A DNA stretch of 27,025 nucleotides from an uncultured Oscillospiraceae bacterium (GCA_934668285.1 CAKUNB010000005.1:1-27025); one strand, 5' to 3'; positions 7,678-14,460 are shown, counted from the first letter of the stretch. The notes: generated by a model not told the origin, from the letters alone. Numbers and translations are program-made.

Positions 7678-7696
7678 GGACGGGCTTTGCCCGTCC
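7678..7696. other. Strong GC hairpin upstream of the cysteine desulfurase
   Basis: GGACGGGC-TTT-GCCCGTCC, a perfect 8-bp stem, lies ~10 nt before the AAGGAG of the desulfurase gene on the minus strand. It has no T run. It could insulate or modulate translation of the enzyme, or stabilise a processed 5' end. Confidence 0.6.
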
Positions 7697-7738
7697 GCGC
7701 CACACTATCATAAAAATTACACACTAACATTCGGATTG

Positions 7739-7915
7739 TTAGTATAGGTCGCCTACACACTCCGAAAAATATGTCTCTTGGTTTTCTTGCAAGATGTTTT
7801 CGTAATACGGAATATCTTCCGATTGCTCAATAGGAGTAAAATCATCACATCTTTTATCACATAAACACTTGTCAGCCCAATAACATCCATGACAAGTCAA
7901 AGCATTGTCGTTCAT
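7739..7915 (-). CDS. Small Cys-rich protein, unknown function (58 aa)
   Basis: The frame opens MNDNALTCHGCYWADKC and continues CLCDKRCDDFTPIEQ, with six cysteines in the first ~25 residues in CxxC-like spacing, suggesting a small zinc- or Fe-S-binding knuckle; the remainder is acidic. The ATG overlaps the previous gene's stop as ATGA, and AAAGGA lies ~10 nt upstream. This is a common arrangement in this operon and the main reason to accept so short a gene. Confidence 0.65.
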   Translation of the reverse strand: MNDNALTCHGCYWADKCLCDKRCDDFTPIEQSEDIPYYENILQENQETYFSECVGDLY

Positions 7916-8244
7916 ATTTCATTGTTCCTTTCCTCTGTCACATGCGCATCATCTCCTAACATCTCCAATCTTTTTAACCTGCCCTTTTCAAGACGCGCTT
8001 TGGAAGCAGCAATCTGCTCCTCCGTCATAACTACCTTCTTTTTTGGTTTTACCTTGAACCATTCCGCTGGAATATGAGCAATCAAACTTCCGTCCGAATT
8101 CACATGCCGAATCTCTACTTCATCTGGGTATTGCTCTTTAAGTTTCCATATTTGATTGATCCACTTTGTTTCACTACTAAAGAATGTTGCTATCTTTTCT
8201 CCAGCAACATGATCAATAGCTGTCTCTCTAATATCACCCGTCAT
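7912..8244 (-). CDS. Phage protein of unknown function (110 aa)
   Basis: The product (MTGDIRETAIDHVAGEKIAT...) resembles a small conserved family of Firmicute phages with the stretch FFSSETKWINQIWKLKEQYPDEV and the basic linker AEWFKVKPKKK; its function is unknown to me. The ATG at 8244 is preferred over GTG at 8253 because AGGTG lies 6 nt upstream. The C-terminal third (EEQIAASKARLEKGRLKRLE) is probably a helix. It overlaps both neighbours (11 bp upstream, 4 bp downstream). Confidence 0.78.
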   Translation of the reverse strand: MTGDIRETAIDHVAGEKIATFFSSETKWINQIWKLKEQYPDEVEIRHVNSDGSLIAHIPAEWFKVKPKKKVVMTEEQIAASKARLEKGRLKRLEMLGDDAHVTEERNNEI

Positions 8245-8437
8245 GTGCTTCACCTATATATTCCAATAGAAATTTCTTGATTTTTCTTTGACACTGAACT
8301 TCTGGCTTATCCGAGAAGCCCTGAATTGCACAGCACCTTCCGCCACAAACAACATCGCACAATGTAAAAATCGGGATTGCCGCCAAAAGACAGGAAACAT
8401 CATCTATATCAACTAAATTATTGTTTTTGTTCTCCAT
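8234..8437 (-). CDS. Small Cys-rich protein, unknown function (67 aa)
   Basis: The start at 8437 (MENKNNNLVDIDDV) has AGAGG 6 nt upstream; an ATG two codons earlier is too close to that site. The segment FTLCDVVCGGRCCAIQGF followed by VQCQRKIKKFLLEYI has five cysteines and may bind a metal. It overlaps the preceding gene by 20 bp and the next by 11 bp. No family recognised. Confidence 0.65.
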   Translation of the reverse strand: MENKNNNLVDIDDVSCLLAAIPIFTLCDVVCGGRCCAIQGFSDKPEVQCQRKIKKFLLEYIGEAHDG

Positions 8438-8993
8438 TTCCATCCTCTACATAAACACGTCGGTCAAAATCAAAAACCCAAACAAATGGATTTCGTTCCC
8501 ATCCGATCTTAGCTCGTTTCTTTTCTGATAGTCCACTATTCCACCTCGATGCAAAGGCAAGCTCAGGCGACAAAACACCTGGCAACCAAATACCCTCTCG
8601 TTCGATATCGTCAAGCGAAATATCATGCAGTCGTTCTACACGAACATTTGTAATTCTTATAAAGTTCCTTGCAGCATCATTTGGCATTTGAACAGATGGC
8701 TTCCAGTTGAACAAGAGATAACCTTGCGGCGGATCTCTGTCTAAACGATACACATACTTGCCATCAATCATTGCCCATGTTTCTTTTAGAGCAAGAATAT
8801 CTCCCTTTTCGTATGGCGGCTTAATGACCTTGCGCTCATCTTCTGTATCTTGAACATCCAGTAAAAATCCCGCTTCGGTCATTTCTCCACCTGAGATATC
8901 TTGCTTATTCATGGCAATGCGAAAACAATGCTTTTCATTTTCAACGATTTGCCTTAGCGCATCGCCATTAAGCCTTATGTATTTCACGCTCAT
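8418..8993 (-). CDS. Phage 'morphogenetic protein'/ASCH-like domain protein
   Basis: A 191-aa protein starting MSVKYIRLNGDAL. The pattern KGDILALKETWA (about 62-73), WKPSVQMPNDAARNFIRITNVRVERLHDIS-x-DDIEREG and the C-terminal NPFVWVFDFDRR matches small phage proteins often annotated as morphogenetic protein, and their layout resembles ASCH (RNA-binding, PUA-like) domains. Start: ATG at 8993 is 15 nt from the AAGGAGG at about 9009-9015, which is long; a 3-codon GTG-CGA-ATA-TGA frame lies between and overlaps the ATG. Longer in-frame starts would run into the HNH gene. Confidence 0.72.
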   Translation of the reverse strand: MSVKYIRLNGDALRQIVENEKHCFRIAMNKQDISGGEMTEAGFLLDVQDTEDERKVIKPPYEKGDILALKETWAMIDGKYVYRLDRDPPQGYLLFNWKPSVQMPNDAARNFIRITNVRVERLHDISLDDIEREGIWLPGVLSPELAFASRWNSGLSEKKRAKIGWERNPFVWVFDFDRRVYVEDGNGEQKQ

Positions 8994-9013
8994 ATTCGCA
9001 CTCTGATTCCTCC

Positions 9014-9595
9014 TTATACATGAGTCCATATCTGACCACTTACTATTTTGGAAATTAGATTCGCAGACACTCCATATTGATTTGCTAATTCCTTTCTGTT
9101 GCACTTTACGCCAGAACCTCTTGGTATATAGTTCATACGGATTTCTCGCACATCGTCCTCAGTCAACTTTGACATACCATTACAACTCCCAGCATAAGCG
9201 CCGAGGTGTGACAGATATCCAAGTTGCGCCGGTACATCATAGTCAATCAACTCAAGATCAACGGCGTGAAAGTAATTTTCCTGCCGCGTACACCATTCGA
9301 GGTTATCCGCCCAATTATGCTGCTTGCAGCCGTCAATATGATTGACGATCTCATATCCAATAGGATTCGGAATAAAAGTCTCAGCAACACACCGATGTAT
9401 TCTCACATTAAGCCGACGTCCAAACACAGAAATGCAAACCTGCTGATATCCGCCAGCGCCATAACCGCAAGAGTAGATCTTTCCAGTAATGGCGCTTCGT
9501 ATTCTGCCGAAAGTAGACACTTCAAATCGCCATGAGTAATCAACACCCTGATATATAGCGCCGTGCCATATCTCGTTATCAAAATTCCGAAACAC
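9014..9595 (-). CDS. HNH homing endonuclease (NUMOD4/HNH type)
   Basis: A 193-aa free-standing endonuclease. N-terminal NUMOD4-like part (YSWRFEVSTFGRIRS), HNH core IHRCVAETFIPNPIGY followed by VNHIDGCKQHNWADNLEWCT, and a C-terminal DNA-recognition segment (KLTEDDVREIR...NRKELANQYGVSANLISKIVSGQIW). It cuts a specific DNA site and spreads its own gene. GTG at 9595 is chosen over TTG at 9610 because GGGAG lies 8 nt upstream of it. It sits between two unrelated small phage genes, so it is likely an insertion in the operon; no interrupted gene is obvious. Confidence 0.9.
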   Translation of the reverse strand: MFRNFDNEIWHGAIYQGVDYSWRFEVSTFGRIRSAITGKIYSCGYGAGGYQQVCISVFGRRLNVRIHRCVAETFIPNPIGYEIVNHIDGCKQHNWADNLEWCTRQENYFHAVDLELIDYDVPAQLGYLSHLGAYAGSCNGMSKLTEDDVREIRMNYIPRGSGVKCNRKELANQYGVSANLISKIVSGQIWTHV

Positions 9596-9613
9596 CAGAA
9601 TCACTCCCAAGTA

Positions 9614-9856
9614 TTATTGCGCCAGAACCTTATCTGCTACGAAGTCATAATATCGCGTCCAAAGATGTTGAATGAGAGCTTTTCTATTCGGCTGCTCCAA
9701 ACGATCAAGCGCATCAAGAAGTTCCTTAATCGCTGTGTCATTCTTCTCGACAATGCTCAAAACACGCCACACTTCGATTCCAAACTCATTTCCGTAATTC
9801 TTTTGCAGTTCAGCCGGCAAAATCTGCTTAGCAACTCGTTCACTGATATTACCCAT
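9614..9856 (-). CDS. Small helical protein, unknown function (80 aa)
   Basis: The ATG at 9856 (MGNISERVAKQILPAELQ) overlaps the preceding gene's end and has GGTGA upstream; a longer form would overlap by 41 bp. The sequence is mostly amphipathic helix (VEKNDTAIKELLDALDRLEQ) with an aromatic patch LWTRYYDF. No family recognised. It is part of the run of small genes 9614-11455. Confidence 0.65.
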   Translation of the reverse strand: MGNISERVAKQILPAELQKNYGNEFGIEVWRVLSIVEKNDTAIKELLDALDRLEQPNRKALIQHLWTRYYDFVADKVLAQ

Positions 9857-10118
9857 TGTCTTCACCAGATTCTTTTGGAGTAAAACCATTACAGTTGCGC
9901 AGCCATATAGGATCGAAGTTGACAGGCCACATAAACCAACCGCTCATAACGCCATGCTTATCAGCACGAATATCCAGCTTTGCAGCCTGAAGAAAATTTA
10001 CTGACTCAAACATAGCAAATAAATTCGTATCATTCCCAGGATATCGACAACAACTATGTGTATCGCCTGGAACATCACCTCTGTACTTGCACTTATAACA
10101 CATTCCTAACTCATACAC
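9849..10118 (-). CDS. Conserved phage protein with Cys motif (89 aa)
   Basis: The start is GTG at 10118, seven nt after GAGGTG. The N-terminus CYKCKYRGDVPGDTHSCC gives a CxxC-x11-CC pattern likely to bind zinc; the rest contains GVMSGWFMWPVNFDPIWLRNC. The same architecture occurs in small proteins of many Firmicute phages, function unknown to me. It overlaps both neighbours by 8-13 bp. Confidence 0.78.
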   Translation of the reverse strand: MYELGMCYKCKYRGDVPGDTHSCCRYPGNDTNLFAMFESVNFLQAAKLDIRADKHGVMSGWFMWPVNFDPIWLRNCNGFTPKESGEDNG

Positions 10119-10396
10119 GATTTTTCACCTCGCAGAGAAGATCGGCTATGCCGTTCAACAGCCTTACGCAATCTAAGATTTTCTTTTTCAAGCTCATGAA
10201 GCTGAGCATCATAACTAACAACAGATCCAGCAAGCTCTAAATTTTGTTCTCTAAGGTCTTCAACGCCGGTTCGCAGCAAAGCAACAAAGACACACGCGCC
10301 GCAATCCTCGATCCACCATGCACATTGTTCTCCAATACACTTTGATCCAACGCCGCCCCTAATAGAAGCAAGGGGACAATACTTCTCGCTTCCCAT
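10106..10396 (-). CDS. Small Cys protein with coiled coil (96 aa)
   Basis: The start at 10396 (MGSEKYCPLASIRGG) follows GGGAGG by 10 nt. The first ~40 residues have five Cys and a Trp pair (CIGEQCAWWIEDCGAC), a pattern seen in small phage proteins; the second half (REQNLELAGSV...QLHELEKENLRLRKAV) is a heptad coiled coil, so it probably oligomerises. It starts 2 nt after the preceding stop. No function known. Confidence 0.72.
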   Translation of the reverse strand: MGSEKYCPLASIRGGVGSKCIGEQCAWWIEDCGACVFVALLRTGVEDLREQNLELAGSVVSYDAQLHELEKENLRLRKAVERHSRSSLRGEKSCMS

Positions 10397-10398
10397 AC

Positions 10399-10854
10399 TT
10401 AGTAAACCTCCCACTTATAATCAAAACAACGCCGATAACCGCCTTTGCCAGCACCACCGATTTTTCCTCTACGAATCAGGCGATTTGAATAATTGCGGTA
10501 ATACTTCTTGGCTTTTGAATTCTTTGGATAGACGATATACGCACCTTTGCGATGCCAAATATCACGCACATAGCACCCTTTAATAGCCTGCATCAAATCA
10601 TTGCGCTTTTTCACGCGCATCTTTCTTCGATACGCCTTGCCAGTCTTACGCTTTCCAATTCGTTCAAAATTATCTTTCTGACAAAAGGCATCCCCACAAT
10701 AGCCACCAACAAAGAAAGGATAATCAATCTTATCGCATCCGCAATGGTCATATTGAAAAGCACCAGCTTCATCAGCATTGCGATATCTTCTTTCTACATC
10801 CTCCGAAATGGGGCATTCATCACAGCAGAAATAAGCAGATCCAACATCAATCAT
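10399..10854 (-). CDS. Conserved basic phage protein (151 aa)
   Basis: GAGGTG precedes the ATG at 10854. The N-terminal half has several cysteines (CCDECPISED, HCGCDK, GYCGDAFCQ) that could form a zinc site; the middle is very basic (GKRKTGKAYRRKMRVKKRND) and the end has GKGGYRRCFDYKWEVY. This basic block plus C-terminal GGYR-x3-DYxW is a recurrent pattern in Firmicute phage proteins, probably nucleic-acid binding. Its ATG directly follows the preceding gene's stop. Confidence 0.78.
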   Translation of the reverse strand: MIDVGSAYFCCDECPISEDVERRYRNADEAGAFQYDHCGCDKIDYPFFVGGYCGDAFCQKDNFERIGKRKTGKAYRRKMRVKKRNDLMQAIKGCYVRDIWHRKGAYIVYPKNSKAKKYYRNYSNRLIRRGKIGGAGKGGYRRCFDYKWEVY

Positions 10855-11298
10855 TCAACTCACCTCAGTATCGTAGTTGTTCCTAAGGACTTTCTTTACC
10901 ATAGCCCATCCATCGTCAGTTAGCTTCTTCTCATAACCATAGCGTGTCAGCGCTCGCTCGTAAAAACGAAAACGCCGATGATCTTCGCCATAAACAACGA
11001 TTTTCGTCTCAAATGTATCCGACAGAAAGACTTCATTCTCAAATTCGAGAAGCTTATCCCTACACCAGATCAGAGCCTCAGCGCCGCAGCGTCCAGTGTA
11101 CTTCAAAGAAATATTGTTATCCTTGGTCTGATCGAAATAGCCATTTAAGGCTTTCTTCTTATCTGCTACGGCAAATACGACATGGTATTCAACGGATCTC
11201 GACCGATAGAAGCGATAGAACGCGACCATACAATACTGCCCGTTTGAGAGCCTATGTCGCTCGTAGTAGCACTCGTTTTCACTGTTCCATGTCATCAT
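10855..11298 (-). CDS. Phage protein of unknown function (147 aa)
   Basis: The frame is open from 11388, but the first 30 residues would overlap the whole second half of the upstream small membrane-protein gene, so ATG at 11298 (or 11295) is preferred; neither has a strong ribosome binding site. The product (MMTWNSENECYYERHRLSNGQYC...) contains KYTGRCGAEALIWCRDKLLEFE and FETKIVVYGEDHRRFRFYERAL, like an uncharacterised family of small Firmicute phage proteins. Adjacent to the gene at 10399 with no gap. Confidence 0.68.
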   Translation of the reverse strand: MMTWNSENECYYERHRLSNGQYCMVAFYRFYRSRSVEYHVVFAVADKKKALNGYFDQTKDNNISLKYTGRCGAEALIWCRDKLLEFENEVFLSDTFETKIVVYGEDHRRFRFYERALTRYGYEKKLTDDGWAMVKKVLRNNYDTEVS

Positions 11299-11455
11299 CT
11301 TGATTCTGCGAATGGCAACGTGGGAACGGGCAATTATCACAATCAGTACCGTCGCAACGCCCGCCGTCATTTCTAAGTGCGCGAACAATCACATAGCAAA
11401 TAGCGAAAATAGCAAAAATCAGACCAATAAGAGTCAGTATGTCATCAATTTTCAT
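11279..11455 (-). CDS. Small single-pass membrane protein with Cys tail (58 aa)
   Basis: ATG at 11455 opens MKIDDILTLIGLIFAIFAIC; residues about 6-25 form one hydrophobic transmembrane helix, followed by RALRND and a Cys-rich tail (RCDGTDCDNCPFPRC) with CxxC-like spacing. Its start is the ATG of an AAGGAATTAGCTAAACCATATG repeat that also contains the helicase stop codon. It overlaps the next gene by about 20 bp, like other junctions here. The role is unknown; small phage membrane proteins can be superinfection or holin-like factors, but the Cys tail argues against a holin. Confidence 0.65.
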   Translation of the reverse strand: MKIDDILTLIGLIFAIFAICYVIVRALRNDGGRCDGTDCDNCPFPRCHSQNQDDDMEQ

Positions 11456-11475
11456 ATGGTTTAGCTAATTCCTTT
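11453..11475 (-). repeat. Copy of the AAGGAAnTAGyTAAACAnTATG element
   Basis: The minus strand reads AAAGGAATTAGCTAAACCAT then ATG. The TAA inside it is the stop codon of the helicase gene, and the terminal ATG starts the small membrane protein. This is the copy that best shows how the element joins two genes. Confidence 0.65.
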
Positions 11476-12699
11476 ACTCGTTTTTTCAATCCACTCCGTA
11501 AACAAATCCCTCATACGCTTACTTGGCAGATATAAACTGATTTCTTCACCGTTTCTAATTGCAGAACGCCAGATCCACTGAATCATAGTTGACAACGCAT
11601 AATGGTCATTATCAAAAATTACACCCTTACTCGCGTAATAGTGAACAATATCACCATTCGCAAAAAGATTGATTGGGTAGGCCAGCGCCCGACAGTGGCT
11701 AAATTGGTTGGTTGCCTTTGCATTAAAGACTACAGATGAGTTCCAATAGCCTTTTCCTCTGATTCGTCCCCAATACTCCTTGTAAGTACCGCACATTCGC
11801 TCTTGTGCCGGAATATCACCGCTTCGCTTTTGAAAGTAGTTCATTAAATTGCGGCGAACCTGATTCACACCATCTGTTTTTGACTTGTACCAGTTCATAG
11901 AAAGCGCGTGTTTCATATCGCCAACGCTATTGATTCGCTGACCGTCATCAATATGAATCATGTCTTTCAGACGATACACATAATCCGGAACATACTCCGG
12001 TTTGTCAGAAAAGATATACCCTCCGCCCTCTGTACGGCGAATACCGATATTCACATACGGGATGTTATTGATTTGCATAAACAGATCCATTTCAGAGTTT
12101 TTGAACAGATAGGTAAGCACGAACACATCATCAACAGCTTCCAACAGTTCTTTGGAGAATAGCCAGTACCACACGCACCCGTTCTGCTTTGATTTGTTAT
12201 AAACCAGCGGTCTTGATGCCATAAGGCGAAACATGTGAGAAAATACGCCGCCGTCATACGGCTTGTCGGTTCTACGGTATTCGTCCGGAGCAGCCTCATA
12301 AACATAGCCGGCATCAATAGCGAGCTGGATATCAGAATAAGCGATCTGTTTATCCGCCTGCAGCACAGTCACTTCTTCGTCGATGATAATGCAGTACCCA
12401 TTTTCCTTTAGGAGCTGAATCGTCTCTGGCGTATAGTACATAAGGCACTGATGCGTCGATGTGATATTGCGCCCCTGCTGAATCAGCCCTAATGTGTGCA
12501 TAGCCTTAGAAAAGAGGAATTCCGGAATCTTGTCGCTCGGCTCAACGAAATCCGCCTGGGGACAGTTGTTCTTAATTCTTTCCGCTTCTGGGAGGTACGG
12601 CGTAATATAGAGAAACTTCTTTTCCGGATGAGCATTGATATAGCCAATCGTCGCGCTGGTCTTGCCGCTGCCCATAATAGCATCACACACTCTGACCAT
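11461..12699 (-). CDS. SF2-type helicase/ATPase
   Basis: A 412-aa protein. Walker A GSGKT at 10-14, a DEE Walker B (IIIDEEV, about 104-110), an upstream STHQCL (about 81-86) like motif Ia, and near the C-terminus QWIWRSAIRNGEEISLYLPS, which resembles the motif VI arginine region of DEAD-like helicases. Such proteins occur in Firmicute phages as replication or origin helicases. GAGG lies ~9 nt before the ATG at 12699; the gene overlaps the upstream one by 17 bp. The C-terminal domain is divergent, so the exact substrate is open. Confidence 0.8.
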   Translation of the reverse strand: MVRVCDAIMGSGKTSATIGYINAHPEKKFLYITPYLPEAERIKNNCPQADFVEPSDKIPEFLFSKAMHTLGLIQQGRNITSTHQCLMYYTPETIQLLKENGYCIIIDEEVTVLQADKQIAYSDIQLAIDAGYVYEAAPDEYRRTDKPYDGGVFSHMFRLMASRPLVYNKSKQNGCVWYWLFSKELLEAVDDVFVLTYLFKNSEMDLFMQINNIPYVNIGIRRTEGGGYIFSDKPEYVPDYVYRLKDMIHIDDGQRINSVGDMKHALSMNWYKSKTDGVNQVRRNLMNYFQKRSGDIPAQERMCGTYKEYWGRIRGKGYWNSSVVFNAKATNQFSHCRALAYPINLFANGDIVHYYASKGVIFDNDHYALSTMIQWIWRSAIRNGEEISLYLPSKRMRDLFTEWIEKTSKGIS

Positions 12700-13030
12700 C
12701 TTCGTCTACCTCGTCATCAAAGCCTTCTTCAAAATAGTCGCAGTATGTTTCATCCGGAACGCAATACGAATACGGCTCCCAGAAACTCACACGATCTACG
12801 GAGATATAATCGACCGAAGCATCGTCGCCATAGCGGACTTTCAAGCAAACCGGAATGCCCAAGCGGTTTCTGATGATGGACTCCACAACGCCGGCCTGCT
12901 GCGAAGAAGCGGCTTCAACATAACAGCCCTTATGAACATTATCAATCAGATTCCGGTAAGAGTATGTGGACATTTCATGGCTTTCCAGCTTCATAATATC
13001 CTCGTATGCGGGTTGTGTTTTACGCCTCAT
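12683..13030 (-). CDS. Phage protein of unknown function (115 aa)
   Basis: GGAGG lies 6 nt before the ATG at 13030 (MRRKTQPAYEDIMKLE). The middle contains a possible small domain (QQAGVVESIIRNRLGIPVCLKVRYGDDASVDYI) and the last ~20 residues are strongly acidic (YFEEGFDDEVDEDG), a tail often used to contact basic partners. Its stop overlaps the helicase start by 17 bp, so it may work with the helicase. Not recognised. Confidence 0.75.
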   Translation of the reverse strand: MRRKTQPAYEDIMKLESHEMSTYSYRNLIDNVHKGCYVEAASSQQAGVVESIIRNRLGIPVCLKVRYGDDASVDYISVDRVSFWEPYSYCVPDETYCDYFEEGFDDEVDEDGQSV

Positions 13031-13062
13031 TTTCAGCCTCCAAAGTCACTCGATTTTCCTCG

Positions 13063-13085
13063 TTTTCGACCGAGTTGGTCGAAAA
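13063..13085. other. Hairpin TTTTCGACC-GAGTT-GGTCGAAAA
   Basis: A perfect 9-bp stem with a 5-nt loop, in the leader of the helicase operon on the minus strand, ~30 nt before the first ATG. The AAAA/TTTT ends make it look like a weak bidirectional terminator, or an attenuator between the recombinase-fold gene and the helicase operon. Confidence 0.55.
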
Positions 13086-13111
13086 TCAAGAAATTTTCAT
13101 GCCAAACATAC

Positions 13112-13123
13112 CGTTGTTCAACG
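13112..13123. repeat. CGTTG-TT-CAACG dyad
   Basis: The same core as at 2421, 2488, 5415 and 13988. The upstream flank CCAAACATAC resembles GCAAACATTC of the 38-bp repeat, so this is a diverged copy of that element. It lies between the recombinase-fold gene and the helicase operon. Confidence 0.75.
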
Positions 13124-13189
13124 CATTTCTTGTGTCCGTACCCCTTAATACCAGACAAATCTTTTTTGTTTATAGCAATGGAATAATCA

Positions 13190-13936
13190 TCACCCTACGA
13201 AATCATGGTCTGAGACTATATTGATGCACATGTTTTTGTAGAGAGCTTTGTCTTCCTCATCGGTAATGCCAAGGTAACGCAAAGTCACTTCTGGAGAACT
13301 ATGTCCAAATGCTCTTTGTAACATGGTAATGTCCAAATTTGCCTTTTCACTATTGTACTTGTACTGATGCCATCCCCATGTTTTACGGCAGGTGTGAGTA
13401 CCGATATTCTGCTTCAGTCCGCAAGCTACCGCTGCTTCTTTCAGAACCTTACGAAAAGTACCGACCTGAATAGCACCACCCTCTCTTGACGGGAATAGAT
13501 ATTCTTCAGAGTGCAGATATGCACCTTTGATTGGGAATGCCCACTCAAGAGCATCCTTACAAGCAGTATTCAGAAAGACAGTTCTATGTTTCTTTGTTTT
13601 GCTCTGGTAGATGTCGATTCCGTCCGAAGTATCTTCTTCGTCTTCAATCAGCCTTACAGAACCATCAGGAGAGAATACCTGGTTCATCTTCAAATCCAAA
13701 AGCTCATTTGCTCTTAATCCAAGATTGATGCCTAAGGTGAATGCAAGTACATACTTGCTATTTTTATGCTCATACAGCCAGTTTGCCATAGCAATAATGT
13801 CCTTATGAGTTTTGATGGGATATACAGTTTGGCGTTCACCAGTCTTGCAGTTATTGGGTTTCTTCTTGCTAAGCAGCTTCTCAATCTCCGGATGTAAGGT
13901 TATTTGTAGGATCGTACCTTCGGTAGACTGTCCCAT
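13190..13936 (-). CDS. Short tyrosine-recombinase-fold protein (integrase or MrpR-like repressor)
   Basis: A 248-aa protein with the catalytic-domain motifs of tyrosine recombinases: GLRANELLDLK (R75), a beta-hairpin Lys region QSKTKKHR (about 111-118), HTCRKTWG (H181, R184), GHSSPEVTLRYLG (H212, Y221). The N-terminal core-binding domain is nearly absent (~40 residues only), which is short for a phage integrase. ATG at 13936 has AAGGAG 8 nt upstream. It lies at the divergent hub, is read from its own sigma-A promoter, and has the CGTTG dyad in its leader and just beyond its end. Known: the SPbeta master repressor MrpR (YopR) is a tyrosine-recombinase fold binding a repeated dyad. Here the catalytic residues are kept, so recombination remains possible. 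Confidence 0.88.
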   Translation of the reverse strand: MGQSTEGTILQITLHPEIEKLLSKKKPNNCKTGERQTVYPIKTHKDIIAMANWLYEHKNSKYVLAFTLGINLGLRANELLDLKMNQVFSPDGSVRLIEDEEDTSDGIDIYQSKTKKHRTVFLNTACKDALEWAFPIKGAYLHSEEYLFPSREGGAIQVGTFRKVLKEAAVACGLKQNIGTHTCRKTWGWHQYKYNSEKANLDITMLQRAFGHSSPEVTLRYLGITDEEDKALYKNMCINIVSDHDFVG

Positions 13937-13951
13937 ATTCATCACTCCTTG

Positions 13952-13973
13952 CATATTGTTTAGCTAATTCTTC
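13952..13973 (-). repeat. Copy of the AAGGAAnTAGyTAAACAnTATG element
   Basis: The minus strand reads GAAGAATTAGCTAAACAAT followed by ATG, immediately before the AAGGAG of the recombinase-fold gene. The ATG is in frame with that gene, six codons before the preferred start. Confidence 0.6.
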
Positions 13974-13987
13974 AGTAGCAGAAAAAG

Positions 13988-13999
13988 CGTTGTTCAACG
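13988..13999. repeat. CGTTG-TT-CAACG dyad in the recombinase-fold gene leader
   Basis: The same 12-bp core as at 2421 and elsewhere. It lies just downstream of the leftward promoter at 14019-14046, so binding there by the recombinase-fold product would be autoregulatory. On the minus strand it is followed by CTTTTT and might also act as a very short attenuator. Confidence 0.75.
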
Positions 14000-14005
14000 A
14001 ACAAT

Positions 14006-14018
14006 CCTTACATAAGAT
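14006..14018. promoter_or_regulatory. Candidate operator CTTA-TG-TAAG at leftward promoter
   Basis: On the minus strand the 13 bases after TATAAT read ATCTTATGTAAGG, containing CTTA-TG-TAAG. The rightward promoter has CCTTAATGTAAGG at exactly the same distance. The shared dyad over the transcription start suggests one repressor for both promoters. Confidence 0.6.
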
Positions 14019-14046
14019 ATTATACCACAAATCGGTCTAAAGTCAA
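14019..14046 (-). promoter_or_regulatory. Sigma-A promoter for the recombinase-fold gene
   Basis: On the minus strand: -35 TTGACT (14041-14046), 16-bp spacer, -10 TATAAT (14019-14024) with extended TGG. The predicted start is near 14012; the leader to the preferred ATG is ~75 nt. Confidence 0.85.
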
Positions 14047-14063
14047 TAAAAATCGGATAGAAA

Positions 14064-14083
14064 ATATTGTTTGGTTAATTCCA
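14064..14083 (-). repeat. Diverged copy of the TAGyTAAACA element
   Basis: The minus strand reads TGGAATTAACCAAACAATAT, with two changes in the TAGCTAAA core. It lies upstream of the leftward promoter. Weaker than the other copies. Confidence 0.4.
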
Positions 14084-14107
14084 CTGATTTGCAAATTCGA
14101 TGGAAGT

Positions 14108-14128
14108 GCGTTGATTAAGGCATATTTC
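14108..14128 (+). repeat. GCGTTGATTAAGGCAT direct repeat, copy 1
   Basis: GCGTTGATTAAGGCAT recurs exactly at 14185-14200 (77-bp period), both followed by a T-rich TTC. A looser relative, CGTTGATGAACGG, is at 14253-14265. The start CGTTG links it to the CGTTG-WW-CAACG dyad family, as half-site variants. Confidence 0.7.
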
Positions 14129-14184
14129 GCAATAAGAAATTATGAAAATATATTTTTGTATGTAGTTCAGAAGAGGAAGATACA

Positions 14185-14205
14185 GCGTTGATTAAGGCAT
14201 TCTTC
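14185..14205 (+). repeat. GCGTTGATTAAGGCAT direct repeat, copy 2
   Basis: Second exact 16-bp copy, seven helical turns from the first. Such phased direct repeats are typical of protein-binding iterons or recombinase arm sites. Confidence 0.7.
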
Positions 14206-14290
14206 CGAAGAGAAGACTGTAGCAGAGGATATTTATATTTGTAAGGAAATATATCGTTGATGAACGGTGTGTTTGGGAGGTGATGGTTTG

Positions 14291-14356
14291 GTGAAAAAGA
14301 TAGAGGCGTGGAGAAGAGGGTACAAAGCCAAATTTTTGGCGTTGCTGAGGGCGTGA
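14291..14356 (+). CDS. Possible 21-aa basic peptide
   Basis: GTG at 14291 follows GGGAGG by about 10 nt and encodes MKKIEAWRRGYKAKFLALLR plus A, a basic amphipathic helix, then TGA. It is the only frame with a good ribosome binding site in the hub. No promoter is evident and the size makes chance likely, so this is tentative. Confidence 0.25.
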   Translation: MKKIEAWRRGYKAKFLALLRA

Positions 14357-14460
14357 AAATGTAAACCCACCCCCCCCTATGCAGATAGCAAAATAGGCGT
14401 TGATCTCCGTTAGTTCCGCATACTCCACAAAAGCAGAACCGAAAAAGGCGGCATTTCTGC

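Noticed and set aside
14291..14356. A SPbeta arbitrium-type signal peptide
   Set aside because: The 21-aa frame has no signal peptide and no AimR-like receptor gene is nearby. Kept only as a tentative small frame.
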